The notes below the pieces were generated by a model that worked only from the letters and a program-made list of their open reading frames with translations, was not told where the DNA came from and did no database searches. A stretch of DNA of 37,787 bases from Pseudomonas putida (GTDB lineage Bacteria > Pseudomonadota > Gammaproteobacteria > Pseudomonadales > Pseudomonadaceae), in assembly GCF_028682175.1 (NCBI RefSeq), contig NZ_JANHKS010000052.1:1-37787 (forward strand), read 5' to 3'. Position numbers and translations under genes: made by a program. Of this stretch, positions 6,863-14,707 are shown piece by piece (position 1 is the first letter of the stretch; the number at the start of each line of letters is the position of its first letter).

Positions 6863-9049
6863 TCAGTTACCCGTATCGCCCTTCTTGCCACGCAGGTCGC
6901 TCACGCTGCCGCCGCTGGTGCTGACCTGCACGTTCAGGCGCGGGGTGGCCAGGTCCATGCCGGCTTCGTCCATGTAGCGTTTGAGCGACAGGTTGAACGC
7001 ACGGGAGACCTCCCACTGCTTGATCGGCGCGGTCTTGAAGCGGGCGCGCAGGATCGCGTTGCCCGAGTCGAAGCTCTCCACACCCTGAATCTCCAGCGGC
7101 GACCAGATGTTGCGCCGTTGCAGCGGGTCGGTGCGCATCTTCTGGCCGACGTCGCGGATCATCTTCAGGGCGTCGTCGATGTTCATGTTCGACGGAATCG
7201 CAATCCGGAAGATCGCGTAGCCGAACTCCCGCGAGTAGTTCTGGATGCTCTTGATCTCGCTGAACGGGATGGTGTGCACGATGCCGTCGATGTCGCGCAG
7301 GCGCACGGTGCGGATGGTCAGGCCCTCTACCGTGCCCAAGTGCCCGCCGACGTCCACGTAGTCATCGATGGCCAGCGAGTCTTCGATGATGATGAACAGG
7401 CCGGTGATCAGGTCCGCCACCAGTGACTGCGCACCGAAACCGATTGCCAGACCGATCACACCGGCACCGGCCAGCAGTGGCGTGACGTTCATGCCCATGT
7501 TCGCCAGTGCCACGATCACCGCGATGATGAAAATGGTCACGAACAGCACGTTGCGGATCAGCGGCATCATGGTCTGGGCGCGGGCGTTGGCCAGGCCTTT
7601 GCGCGAGCGGGTCAGGGCGTGGTGAATCCCCGTGTCAGCAAGGATCCACACCAGCCAGGCGAAGATCAGCGTGGTTGCCAGGCCAATCACGCGCACGCTG
7701 ATGTCGTGGCCGTCGCCCTCGGCGAAGCGGATCAGCGACAGGCCCCAGACCCGCAGGCCCAGTTCGATGAACAGCAGCCACACCAGCAGGTGGGCCACAG
7801 TGTAGAAGAAGCTTTTCAGCCGCTCCGAGTACAGCGCGTGGCGCTTGTGGCCGTGGGCCGGTTTTTGCGAGTGGCGCCGCACCAGGCCGTTGATGACCAT
7901 GCACAACACCAGCAGCACCGTGCAGATCAGCGACTGGCGCAGTGCCGTGCTGGTGTCGCCGGCCGAGAAAAAGGTGGCGAACAGCGACACGCCCACCAGC
8001 ACCAGCGCCGGCAGGAACCAGAAGCTGCCGAGAATCTCGATGGTGTCGCTCAAGGCGCGGCGCTTGAGGCGACGGGCCAGTGGCTGGTTGCGGATCAGGT
8101 GGGCAATCGGGCGGCGGAACCGGATGACGAACAAGCCGGTGGACAGCGCGGCCATGACGTTGGCCAGGGTCGCGGCGGTGTGCGCCAGGTGCACGCCCAG
8201 GCTTGCGATCAGTCGCGGGTCGCTCAGGGCCTCGCCGAAGGCGGCAAAGCTGCCGATCCACCACAGCGGCCTGAACGCCTGGTGCCGCAGGATGTACAAC
8301 GCCTGATGGCGATGGGGGCCATCGAGCAGGGAAAACGCAATGACGCAGATCGCCGAGAACAGGGTGCCGACCACCAGGGCGTAAGCCAGTACCATCGCAA
8401 GATCACGGCCCAGGGACGGCGGCAGCGAGTAGCTCAGGTAAACCGTGATGACCAGCGCGATCAGCCAGGGACCGAGCTTGCGCAGGGCGAACCGCAGCAT
8501 GTCGGTGGGGCGGGGGTGTTGCGGCAATTCCTCGGACAGGCCGAACCGCACCCGCACCCGGTGGCTGAGCCAGATCAGCGCCGAGGCCAGCAGGCTCCAC
8601 AGCGCGATGACTACGGCAAAGCTGAAGATGATCGGCCACCATTGATTGGCCGGCAGCATCAGCGTCATCAGTTCCTGCTCGGCCTGCTCCAGCTCGAAGC
8701 CCCAGCGGCTCAGCGGGCTGTCATCGCCGGTGAATTGTTTCTCGAACTCCGACAGCGTGCTGCCAATCAGGCCCAGCACGCCTTGTTCGGCATTGGGCTG
8801 GGCTTTCTTGGTGGCATCGCGCAGTTTTTTCAGGTCTTCGAGCAATTTGGCCCGTTGCTGGTCGTTTTCCAGCGAAGTGATGACCTCGTCCAGCGACTGG
8901 CCCAACGGCTCCTGCGCCTGAGGCTGGGTTTTCTGGCCGCCCAACAGGCTCGGCAGTCCGGCCGCCTGGGACAGGGCGAACGGGAACAGCGCCAGCAGGC
9001 AGATCAGAAAAAGACGCGACAGGGCGCTAGAACGGGAAGGGGCAGTCAC
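6863..9049 (-). CDS. MscS-family mechanosensitive channel, large form (YbiO-like)
   Basis: This 728-residue membrane protein has a signal peptide ending near SQAAG and a periplasmic coiled region (about 50-120, rich in Glu/Lys). Many transmembrane helices follow, then the MscS pore and beta domain in the C-terminal third. The pore region reads PLLAGAGVIGLAIGFGAQSLVADLITG and is followed by DDYVDVGGHLGTVEGLTIR and TIPFSEIKSIQNYSRE. Length and layout fit E. coli YbiO (about 740 residues), a medium-large MscS paralogue that releases solutes on hypo-osmotic shock. It stands alone on the minus strand, downstream of apeB but separated by a REPIN, and converges on the GntR gene. Conductance and physiological role are inferred from the family. 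Confidence 0.92.
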   Translation of the reverse strand: MTAPSRSSALSRLFLICLLALFPFALSQAAGLPSLLGGQKTQPQAQEPLGQSLDEVITSLENDQQRAKLLEDLKKLRDATKKAQPNAEQGVLGLIGSTLSEFEKQFTGDDSPLSRWGFELEQAEQELMTLMLPANQWWPIIFSFAVVIALWSLLASALIWLSHRVRVRFGLSEELPQHPRPTDMLRFALRKLGPWLIALVITVYLSYSLPPSLGRDLAMVLAYALVVGTLFSAICVIAFSLLDGPHRHQALYILRHQAFRPLWWIGSFAAFGEALSDPRLIASLGVHLAHTAATLANVMAALSTGLFVIRFRRPIAHLIRNQPLARRLKRRALSDTIEILGSFWFLPALVLVGVSLFATFFSAGDTSTALRQSLICTVLLVLCMVINGLVRRHSQKPAHGHKRHALYSERLKSFFYTVAHLLVWLLFIELGLRVWGLSLIRFAEGDGHDISVRVIGLATTLIFAWLVWILADTGIHHALTRSRKGLANARAQTMMPLIRNVLFVTIFIIAVIVALANMGMNVTPLLAGAGVIGLAIGFGAQSLVADLITGLFIIIEDSLAIDDYVDVGGHLGTVEGLTIRTVRLRDIDGIVHTIPFSEIKSIQNYSREFGYAIFRIAIPSNMNIDDALKMIRDVGQKMRTDPLQRRNIWSPLEIQGVESFDSGNAILRARFKTAPIKQWEVSRAFNLSLKRYMDEAGMDLATPRLNVQVSTSGGSVSDLRGKKGDTGN

Positions 9050-9134
9050 CGGGCAGTCAACCTTGAATCAGTAGGACCATGTGAGTGTAGATACCGACTG
9101 GCCGGCATCGCGCAGTTCAGCATGCGAGGTGATT

Positions 9135-9226
9135 CGTAGCAGCACGGCTTGCCGGCGGGAGCGGTGTGTCAGGCGGTGCATCTGTCACTGATGCACCGCC
9201 CCCGCCGGCAAGCCGTGCTGCTACGG
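9135..9226. repeat. REPIN family A, copy 3
   Basis: A complete long-loop family A pair lies between the apeB stop and the MscS-like gene start. Its left arm runs CGTAGCAGCACGGCTTGCCG and its right arm is the reverse complement. The inner sequence also pairs (ggcggtgcat with atgcaccgcc). Confidence 0.9.
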
Positions 9227-9266
9227 GATCGTGTTATGCCGGTCAGCAAGCTTTCGGCGCTGCGGC

Positions 9267-10553
9267 TTAGGGCAACTCGGCGCTGGCATAGAACGCGGTG
9301 AGTACTTTTACCAGATGCGCCAGATCCTGGCTGCCGGCCAGTTCACGGATCGAGTGCATGGCGAACGTCGGCAGGCCGATATCCACCGTGCGCACGCCCA
9401 GATGGCCTGCGGTGATCGGGCCGATGGTCGAGCCACAGGCCATGTCGGTGCGCACCACGAAGCTTTGCACCGGCACTTCTTCGGCCATGCACAGATGACG
9501 GAAGAAGCCCGCCGTCTCGCTGTTGGTGGCATAGCGCTGGTTGGTGTTGACCTTGATGACCGGGCCCGCGTTGAGTTTCGGGCCATGGTTGCCGTCGTGT
9601 TTTTCCGCGTAGTTGGGGTGCACGCCGTGGGCGTTGTCGGCGGAAATCAGCAGCGACTTCTGGATGGTACGCACGTAGTCGTCGCCGGGCAGCAGGCGTT
9701 GCAGCACCTGTTCCAGCATCGGGCCGTCGGCACCGCAGGCTGAGGTCGAACCGACTTCTTCGTGGTCGGTGCAGATTAACAGGCAGGTTTCATCGCCGTC
9801 GGCGTTGAGCAGGGCTTGCAGGCCGGCGAAGCACGACAGCAGGTTGTCCAGCCTGGCGCCGGCGATGAATTCGCCGTTCAGGCCAATGACGGCCGCGCTC
9901 TGGGTGTCGTAGAAGCTCAGCTCGTAATCGAGCACCACGTCGGCGTTCAGGCCATGCTCGCGTGCAAGCTGGTCGGTCAGCAGGGCGCGGAAGTCAGCGC
10001 GCTCGTCGCCTGCGACCTGGGCCAGGATCGGCGGCAGTTCGTTCTGCGGGTTGATCGGCCAGCCTTCGTTGGCGGTACGGTTGAGGTGGATCGCCAGGTT
10101 GGGGATGATCGCGATGGGCAGCTTGAAGTCGATCAACTGGCTTTCGACCTTGCCGTCACGGCGGAAGGTCACGCGGCCGGCCAGCGACAGGTCGCGGTCG
10201 AACCACGGCGCGAGCAGGGCGCCGCCGTAGACTTCCACGCCCAACTGCCAGAAGCCCTGGCGCTGCAGTTCAGGCTGCGGCTTGACCCGCAGGCACGGGC
10301 TGTCGGTGTGGGCGCCGACCAGGCGGATGCCGCCGATCAGCGGAGAAAGACGGCCCAGCTTGAAGGCGACGATGGAAGAGTCGTTGCGGGTGACGTAATA
10401 GCGGCCACCGGCTTCGGTGTGCCAGGTATCACGCTCGTCCAGACGCTGGTAACCGGCACCTTCCAGGCGCTGCACCAGGCTTGCGGTGGCGTGAAACGGG
10501 GTGGGAGAGGCCTTGAGGAAATCGATCAGGCCTTGGTTCAACTCTTCGCGCAT
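9267..10553 (-). CDS. apeB: M18 family aminopeptidase
   Basis: This 428-residue cytosolic zinc aminopeptidase of family M18 removes N-terminal, mainly acidic, residues from peptides in the yeast aspartyl aminopeptidase group. Metal and catalytic motifs are VGAHTDSPCL (H82, D84), ICTDHEEVGS with the Glu-Glu pair, and the C-terminal FAMHSIRE histidine. MACGSTIGPITAGHLGVRTVDIG is the conserved family segment before it. Length is normal for bacterial M18 enzymes. The start ATG is followed by REELNQGLIDFLKASPTPFHA, typical of the family. It lies upstream of rluA-min in opposite order to transcription, all on the minus strand, as I recall for PAO1. Precise peptide specificity is not visible. Confidence 0.95.
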   Translation of the reverse strand: MREELNQGLIDFLKASPTPFHATASLVQRLEGAGYQRLDERDTWHTEAGGRYYVTRNDSSIVAFKLGRLSPLIGGIRLVGAHTDSPCLRVKPQPELQRQGFWQLGVEVYGGALLAPWFDRDLSLAGRVTFRRDGKVESQLIDFKLPIAIIPNLAIHLNRTANEGWPINPQNELPPILAQVAGDERADFRALLTDQLAREHGLNADVVLDYELSFYDTQSAAVIGLNGEFIAGARLDNLLSCFAGLQALLNADGDETCLLICTDHEEVGSTSACGADGPMLEQVLQRLLPGDDYVRTIQKSLLISADNAHGVHPNYAEKHDGNHGPKLNAGPVIKVNTNQRYATNSETAGFFRHLCMAEEVPVQSFVVRTDMACGSTIGPITAGHLGVRTVDIGLPTFAMHSIRELAGSQDLAHLVKVLTAFYASAELP

Positions 10554-10610
10554 AAGTTACTCCAGACAGCAATGGCGGGAGTTTACAGGCGTATGCGGGC
10601 GGGGGCGAGA

Positions 10611-10851
10611 TGGTTGGCTTCAGACTCTTACTTTGATGCCCTTCGGGCCTGATCGCGAGCAAGCTCACTCCTACATTTTTTGCAACGCGTCGCATCTGAC
10701 GTACCGAGCGCGTGGCCTTGGTGCCAGGCTCTTAAGGCTTACAACACGGTCTGTCAGGCTATGGTGCGTTTAAGCAAATGTAGGAGTGAGCTTGCTCGCG
10801 ATCAGGCCCGAAGGGCGTCAGAGTAACAATCTCAAACCAACAGATCCCAAC
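10611..10851. repeat. Inside-out family B REP pair within a long inverted repeat
   Basis: Two family B REPs (10651-10674 and 10779-10802) face opposite to the usual REPIN orientation, with the TGTAGGAG ends pointing inward. The inverted repeat extends outward through cttcgggcctgatcgcgagc and its partner, and imperfectly for about 50 bases per arm, with about 100 bases between. It fills the rluA-apeB gap. I see no gene in it. Confidence 0.8.
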
Positions 10852-10854
10852 CCC

Positions 10855-11490
10855 TCAAAACGGCGCAGGGCACTCAAACCGCAGGCGTTCTTTTGTTACG
10901 GGATGCGTGAACGTCAGCATGCTTGCATGCAGGCACAGCCTTGGATACGCCGCCAGCGCCTCCGGATGCGCGTACAGGCCATCTCCCAGCAGAGGGTGCC
11001 CGATGGACAGCATGTGCACGCGCAATTGGTGCGAACGGCCGGTGATCGGCGTCAGTTCGACCCGACAGTGGTTCTCGAAACGCTCCAGCACCTTCCAGAA
11101 CGTCAGCGCGTGTTTGCCGAATTCGTGATCGACCACATGCCGGGGTTTGGTCGGCGGGTCGTAGCGCAGCGGCAGGTCGATGCTGCCGCTGTCCAGTGTC
11201 GGCTGTCCCCAGGCCAGCGCGGTGTAGGCCTTTTCGGTTTCCCGGTCATGAAACTGGCGGGAAAGCTCGCGGTGCGCATCGGCGTTGCGCGCCAGCAGGA
11301 TGATCCCCGACGTCTCCCAGTCCAGACGATGCACGATCAGCGCATCGGGATAGCCGTTTTCCTGCAGGCGCGTGATCAGGCAGTCCTTGTTGTCGTCGGC
11401 GCGGCCAGGCACCGAGAGCAGCAGGGTGGGTTTGTTCACCACCAGAACAGCGTCGTCCTGATGGAGAATGTGAACATTGGACAGCGGCAT
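10855..11490 (-). CDS. rluA: RluA-family dual-specificity rRNA/tRNA pseudouridine synthase
   Basis: This 211-residue enzyme converts uridine to pseudouridine. The E. coli homologue acts on 23S rRNA U746 and U32 of several tRNAs. The catalytic motif HRLDWETSG carries D57, and the C-terminal part has the family segments ITGRSHQLRVHM and HPLLGDGLY. There is no S4 domain, as expected for the short RluA branch (219 residues in E. coli) rather than RluC/D. It lies directly downstream of minE on the same strand, about 100 bases apart, with a strong hairpin between. That hairpin probably separates or tunes its expression relative to minCDE. The specific target sites are taken from the family. Confidence 0.9.
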   Translation of the reverse strand: MPLSNVHILHQDDAVLVVNKPTLLLSVPGRADDNKDCLITRLQENGYPDALIVHRLDWETSGIILLARNADAHRELSRQFHDRETEKAYTALAWGQPTLDSGSIDLPLRYDPPTKPRHVVDHEFGKHALTFWKVLERFENHCRVELTPITGRSHQLRVHMLSIGHPLLGDGLYAHPEALAAYPRLCLHASMLTFTHPVTKERLRFECPAPF

Positions 11491-11516
11491 CTACAAACAC
11501 ACCTCGTAAAACGCCA

Positions 11517-11570
11517 ACGGCGGCTCGCCCGCCCGGGCCCCGCGAAGGGCCTGGACAAGCGAGCCGCCGT
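11517..11570 (-). terminator. Hairpin between minE and rluA (terminator or attenuator)
   Basis: Perfect 12-bp arms ACGGCGGCTCGC and GCGAGCCGCCGT enclose about 30 bases that can form an inner GGCCC/GGGCC hairpin. On the minus strand the stem is followed shortly by TTTT. It probably ends or attenuates min operon transcription before rluA. Confidence 0.6.
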
Positions 11571-11586
11571 GGCGACGCTTCTTGAA

Positions 11587-11841
11587 TCAACGATCAGGCA
11601 ATGTGATGTTGAGTTCCAGAATCGAATAGCTGCCCTCGTTATCCAGGGCAACCTGCACTTTATCGTCCTCGATCTGGACGTATTTACGGATCACTTCGAC
11701 CAGCTCCTTCTGCAGGGCAGGCAGGTAATCCGGGGTACTGCGTTGGCCGCGTTCATGCGCCACGATGATCTGTAGACGCTCTTTCGCGACCGACGCGGTA
11801 CTTTGCTTTTTGTTGGCACGAAAGAAGTCAAAAATGTTCAT
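11587..11841 (-). CDS. minE: Cell division topological specificity factor MinE
   Basis: This 84-residue protein drives pole-to-pole oscillation of MinD and relieves MinCD inhibition at midcell. The N-terminal amphipathic and anti-MinCD segment is MNIFDFFRANKKQSTASVAKERLQII (membrane helix then MinD-binding helix), followed by the conserved VAHERGQRSTPDYLPALQKELVEVI topological domain. Length matches other gamma-proteobacterial MinE. The minD stop and minE start overlap in TAATG, indicating translational coupling. The final residues LELNITLPDR are typical. Confidence 0.97.
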   Translation of the reverse strand: MNIFDFFRANKKQSTASVAKERLQIIVAHERGQRSTPDYLPALQKELVEVIRKYVQIEDDKVQVALDNEGSYSILELNITLPDR

Positions 11842-12653
11842 TAATTACCCCCGAACAGGCGTTCGAAAAATCCTTTTTTCTGTACGTCCAGGAAGCGGTG
11901 CTCACGGTCTTTGCCCAGCAGGCGGTCGACGGCATCGCTGTACGCCTGACCGGCGTCGCTCTGGTCGTCGAGGATGACCGGCACGCCCTGGTTGGATGCC
12001 TTGAGCACCGCCTGGGATTCTGGAATCACGCCCAGCAGGGTCACGGCCAGGATTTCCTTGACGTCTTCCACGCCCAGCATTTCGCCCTTGCTCACGCGCT
12101 CAGGGTTGTAGCGGGTCAGCAGCAGGTGTTCCTTGATCGGGTCTTCGTTGCGCTCGGCGCGACGGGATTTACTGGCCAGCAGGCCCAGCATCCGGTCCGA
12201 GTCACGAACCGACGAGACTTCAGGGTTGGTCACCACGATCGCTTCGTCAGCGAAGTACATCGCCAGGTGAGCGCCCGTTTCGATACCGGCAGGGGAGTCG
12301 CAGACGATGTACTCGAAGGATTCCTTGAGCTCCATCAGGACCTTTTCCACGCCGTCCTTGGTCAGCGCTTCCTTGTCACGGGTCTGGCTGGCGGCCAGGA
12401 CGTACAGGCCTTCGATCTTCTTGTCCTTGATCAGGGCCTGTTGCAGGTTGGCTTCGCCGTTGACCACGTTGACGAAGTCGTACACCACGCGACGCTCGCA
12501 ACCCATGATGAGGTCCAGGTTACGCAGGCCGACGTCGAAGTCGACGATGACTGTCTTGTGGCCGCGCAGAGCGAGGCCGGTACCGATAGCGGCGCTGGTG
12601 GTGGTCTTGCCCACACCACCCTTGCCGGATGTAACCACGAGAATCTTGGCCAA
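11841..12653 (-). CDS. minD: Septum site-determining ATPase MinD
   Basis: This 270-residue membrane-cycling ATPase recruits MinC to the polar membrane and is stimulated by MinE. The deviant Walker A is VTSGKGGVGKTT at about 7-18. DFDVGLRNLD forms switch I, and the C-terminal amphipathic membrane helix is within KKGFFERLFGG. The start codon is TTG (12653), 7 bases after AGGGGTG; no better ATG or GTG precedes the conserved AKILVV start. It lies 199 bases after minC and overlaps minE. The longer gap after minC may contain a second promoter, but I could not identify one firmly. Confidence 0.97.
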   Translation of the reverse strand: MAKILVVTSGKGGVGKTTTSAAIGTGLALRGHKTVIVDFDVGLRNLDLIMGCERRVVYDFVNVVNGEANLQQALIKDKKIEGLYVLAASQTRDKEALTKDGVEKVLMELKESFEYIVCDSPAGIETGAHLAMYFADEAIVVTNPEVSSVRDSDRMLGLLASKSRRAERNEDPIKEHLLLTRYNPERVSKGEMLGVEDVKEILAVTLLGVIPESQAVLKASNQGVPVILDDQSDAGQAYSDAVDRLLGKDREHRFLDVQKKGFFERLFGGN

Positions 12654-12852
12654 GGTGTTTCACCCCTAGAGGAAAAAGGACAATGAGTCCCTGAATGGCC
12701 CCTCGTGACGCGGCGTAACCTGAGCAAAAGTGAAACCTGGAACCCTGTCAGGGCTCATGATTCGGGAAAAACCGACATATCAGCGGATTTCCTTTCCCTT
12801 TGCATCGTTTTCGCGACGAATCAGAGTGGCTTGGAAAATGGCGCAGTATCCG

Positions 12853-13599
12853 TTAAAGACGGGTGATGTTCAACACATCCCCGGACAGACTGACCTGTAC
12901 CCCGGCTCCCCAGAGAGGATCACGGCGCAAGTCTTCGGAAACCTTGTACTGGCCTGCGATGGAGATCAATTCGGCGGCCATTTGCTGGCAGAAAATCCGC
13001 GCTTTGGTGTCGCCTTTGATCCCCGCCAGGGCCCGACCCCGCATGGGGCCGTAAACATGGATGTTGCCATCGGCCAGAAGTTCCGCACCGGGACTGACCG
13101 AGGAAACCACCACCAGGTCCGAACCTTGCGCGTAAATCTGCTGGCCGCCGCGCACGGGGGCCGTGATTATCTTGGTCGGCTTGATCTGCGGCTCGGGCGG
13201 TTTTTCGATCACTTCGGGCTTTTTCTTCACCTCGCCTTCCGTCGGATCGAGGGGCCGTTCACGCGCACCCGATGGTGGCAATACAGGCAGGTCGATGGCG
13301 ATGGCGGCGGCGATGTCTTCGATGCGGTTGGCGCGGATGGCCAGGGTCCGCAGGCCGTGCTGGCGACAGATGCGCATCATGCCCGGCAGATCCACCGCGC
13401 CTTCGTTGGGCGGCAGCTTGTCCAGCGCCAGCACCAGCGGGGTGTTGCTGAAGAAATTCGGCGCCTGGGCGACCTTGGCCGCCAGTTGACGATCCAGCGC
13501 TTCGAGGTTGTTGCGGCCCAGTTCCAGCACGGTGATGGCCAGCATGCTGCCCTTCAGTTGGAACACGGGATCCTTGTCTTGCAATTCGATTTGGCTCAT
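12853..13599 (-). CDS. minC: Septum site-determining protein MinC
   Basis: This 248-residue inhibitor of FtsZ ring assembly is brought to the membrane by MinD. The N-terminal MinC_N domain (about 1-105, VFQLKGSMLAITVLEL) antagonises FtsZ. A proline/charged linker (PTEGEVKKKPEVIEKPPEPQ) leads to the C-terminal beta-helix domain with GAELLADGNIHVYGPMRGRALAGI, which binds MinD. The reading frame stays open far upstream, but the conserved start is MSQIELQDKDPVF at 13599, and a promoter candidate sits about 30 bases upstream. The Shine-Dalgarno is poor. It is first in minCDE and divergent from the lipid A acyltransferase. Confidence 0.96.
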   Translation of the reverse strand: MSQIELQDKDPVFQLKGSMLAITVLELGRNNLEALDRQLAAKVAQAPNFFSNTPLVLALDKLPPNEGAVDLPGMMRICRQHGLRTLAIRANRIEDIAAAIAIDLPVLPPSGARERPLDPTEGEVKKKPEVIEKPPEPQIKPTKIITAPVRGGQQIYAQGSDLVVVSSVSPGAELLADGNIHVYGPMRGRALAGIKGDTKARIFCQQMAAELISIAGQYKVSEDLRRDPLWGAGVQVSLSGDVLNITRL

Positions 13600-13636
13600 G
13601 TCGGCATACAGCGGCTTGTCGCTAAAAGTGCCGAGA

Positions 13637-13665
13637 CTTATAACGAGAACGCCCGCCAGCCGCAA
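13637..13665 (-). promoter_or_regulatory. Candidate sigma-70 promoter of minCDE
   Basis: On the minus strand TTGCGG (13660-13665) and TATAAG (13637-13642) are separated by exactly 17 bases. This gives a start near 13630 and a leader of about 30 bases to the minC ATG. It supports that start choice. Confidence 0.55.
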
Positions 13666-13755
13666 GGGAGGCGCAGTGCCCGCGTTGGCGACGAGAGGCC
13701 ACCGGGAGGGTCGATACGATGTAGAATGCCCGCCTTTGTCCCGATGGAAGCTGTA

Positions 13756-14688
13756 ATGGATCGCCCGCGTTTTCAAGCCCGTTTTCTTCATCCGCGCTAC
13801 TGGCCGCTGTGGCTGGGGCTGGGTTTGCTCTGGCTGATCGTGCAGTTGCCGTTCCGTGCGCTGGTGGCAATCGGTCGCACGTTGGGCGCGATCATGTATT
13901 ACTTCGCCACCGACCGCCGGATAATCGCCAAGCGCAACCTGGAACTGTGTTTCCCGCAGTACTCCAAGGCCGAGCGCAAGCGCCTGCTCAAGGAAAACTT
14001 CGCCTCCACCGGCGTTGCGTTCTTCGAGATGGCCATGAGCTGGTGGTGGAGCCGTGAGCGTCTGGCCAGGCTGGCGCACATCGAGGGTCTGGAGCATTTG
14101 CAAAAAGCCCAGGCCGAAGGGCAGGGCGTGATCCTGATGGCGTTGCACTTCACCACTCTTGAGATCGGCGCGGCCCTCCTTGGCCAGCAGCACACCATCG
14201 ATGGCATGTACCGCGAGCACAAGAACGCGCTGTTCGACTTCGTGCAGCGCCGTGGCCGCGAGCGGCACAACCTGGATTCGATCGCCGTGGAGCGCGAGGA
14301 CGTGCGCGGCATGATCAAGCAACTGCGCAAGGGCCGCGCCATCTGGTACGCCCCCGACCAGGACTACGGCGCCAAGCAGAGCATCTTCGTGCCGCTGTTC
14401 GGTATCCAGGCAGCGACCGTGCCTGCCACCAGCAAGTTCGCAAGCCTGGGCCGCGCCATCGTGGTGCCGTTCACCCAGCGCCGCCTGGACGACGGCAGCG
14501 GCTACCAACTGGTCCTGCACCCGCCGCTCACCGACTTCCCCGGCGAAAGCGACGAGGCCGACTGCATTCGTATCAACCAGTGGGTGGAACGTGCGGTCAC
14601 CCAGTGCCCCGAGCAATACCTGTGGGCGCACCGACGCTTCAAGAGCCGACCGCCGGGCGAGCCGAAACTCTATAAAAAGCGTGGCTGA
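13756..14688 (+). CDS. lpxL: Lipid A biosynthesis lauroyl acyltransferase (LpxL/HtrB)
   Basis: This 310-residue inner-membrane enzyme adds a secondary acyl chain, probably laurate, to the lipid A precursor on the cytoplasmic side. It has one N-terminal membrane anchor (about 15-35, YWPLWLGLGLLWLIVQ). The catalytic HxxxxE motif is HFTTLE with H131 and E136. The conserved APDQDYG and VPATSKFASLGRA segments bind acceptor and acyl carrier. Length matches E. coli LpxL (306). The frame is open for about 340 codons upstream, but the ATG at 13756 follows GGAAG and is conserved. It is divergent from minC and probably cotranscribed with the patatin gene 19 bases downstream. Pseudomonads often carry two LpxL paralogues; which one this is I cannot tell. 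Confidence 0.93.
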   Translation: MDRPRFQARFLHPRYWPLWLGLGLLWLIVQLPFRALVAIGRTLGAIMYYFATDRRIIAKRNLELCFPQYSKAERKRLLKENFASTGVAFFEMAMSWWWSRERLARLAHIEGLEHLQKAQAEGQGVILMALHFTTLEIGAALLGQQHTIDGMYREHKNALFDFVQRRGRERHNLDSIAVEREDVRGMIKQLRKGRAIWYAPDQDYGAKQSIFVPLFGIQAATVPATSKFASLGRAIVVPFTQRRLDDGSGYQLVLHPPLTDFPGESDEADCIRINQWVERAVTQCPEQYLWAHRRFKSRPPGEPKLYKKRG

Positions 14689-14707
14689 CACCGGGAGCCG
14701 AGGCTTC

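Noticed and set aside
12730..13755. Upstream extension of the lpxL frame by about 340 codons
   Set aside because: It is antisense to minC, and a conserved start with GGAAG is present at 13756.
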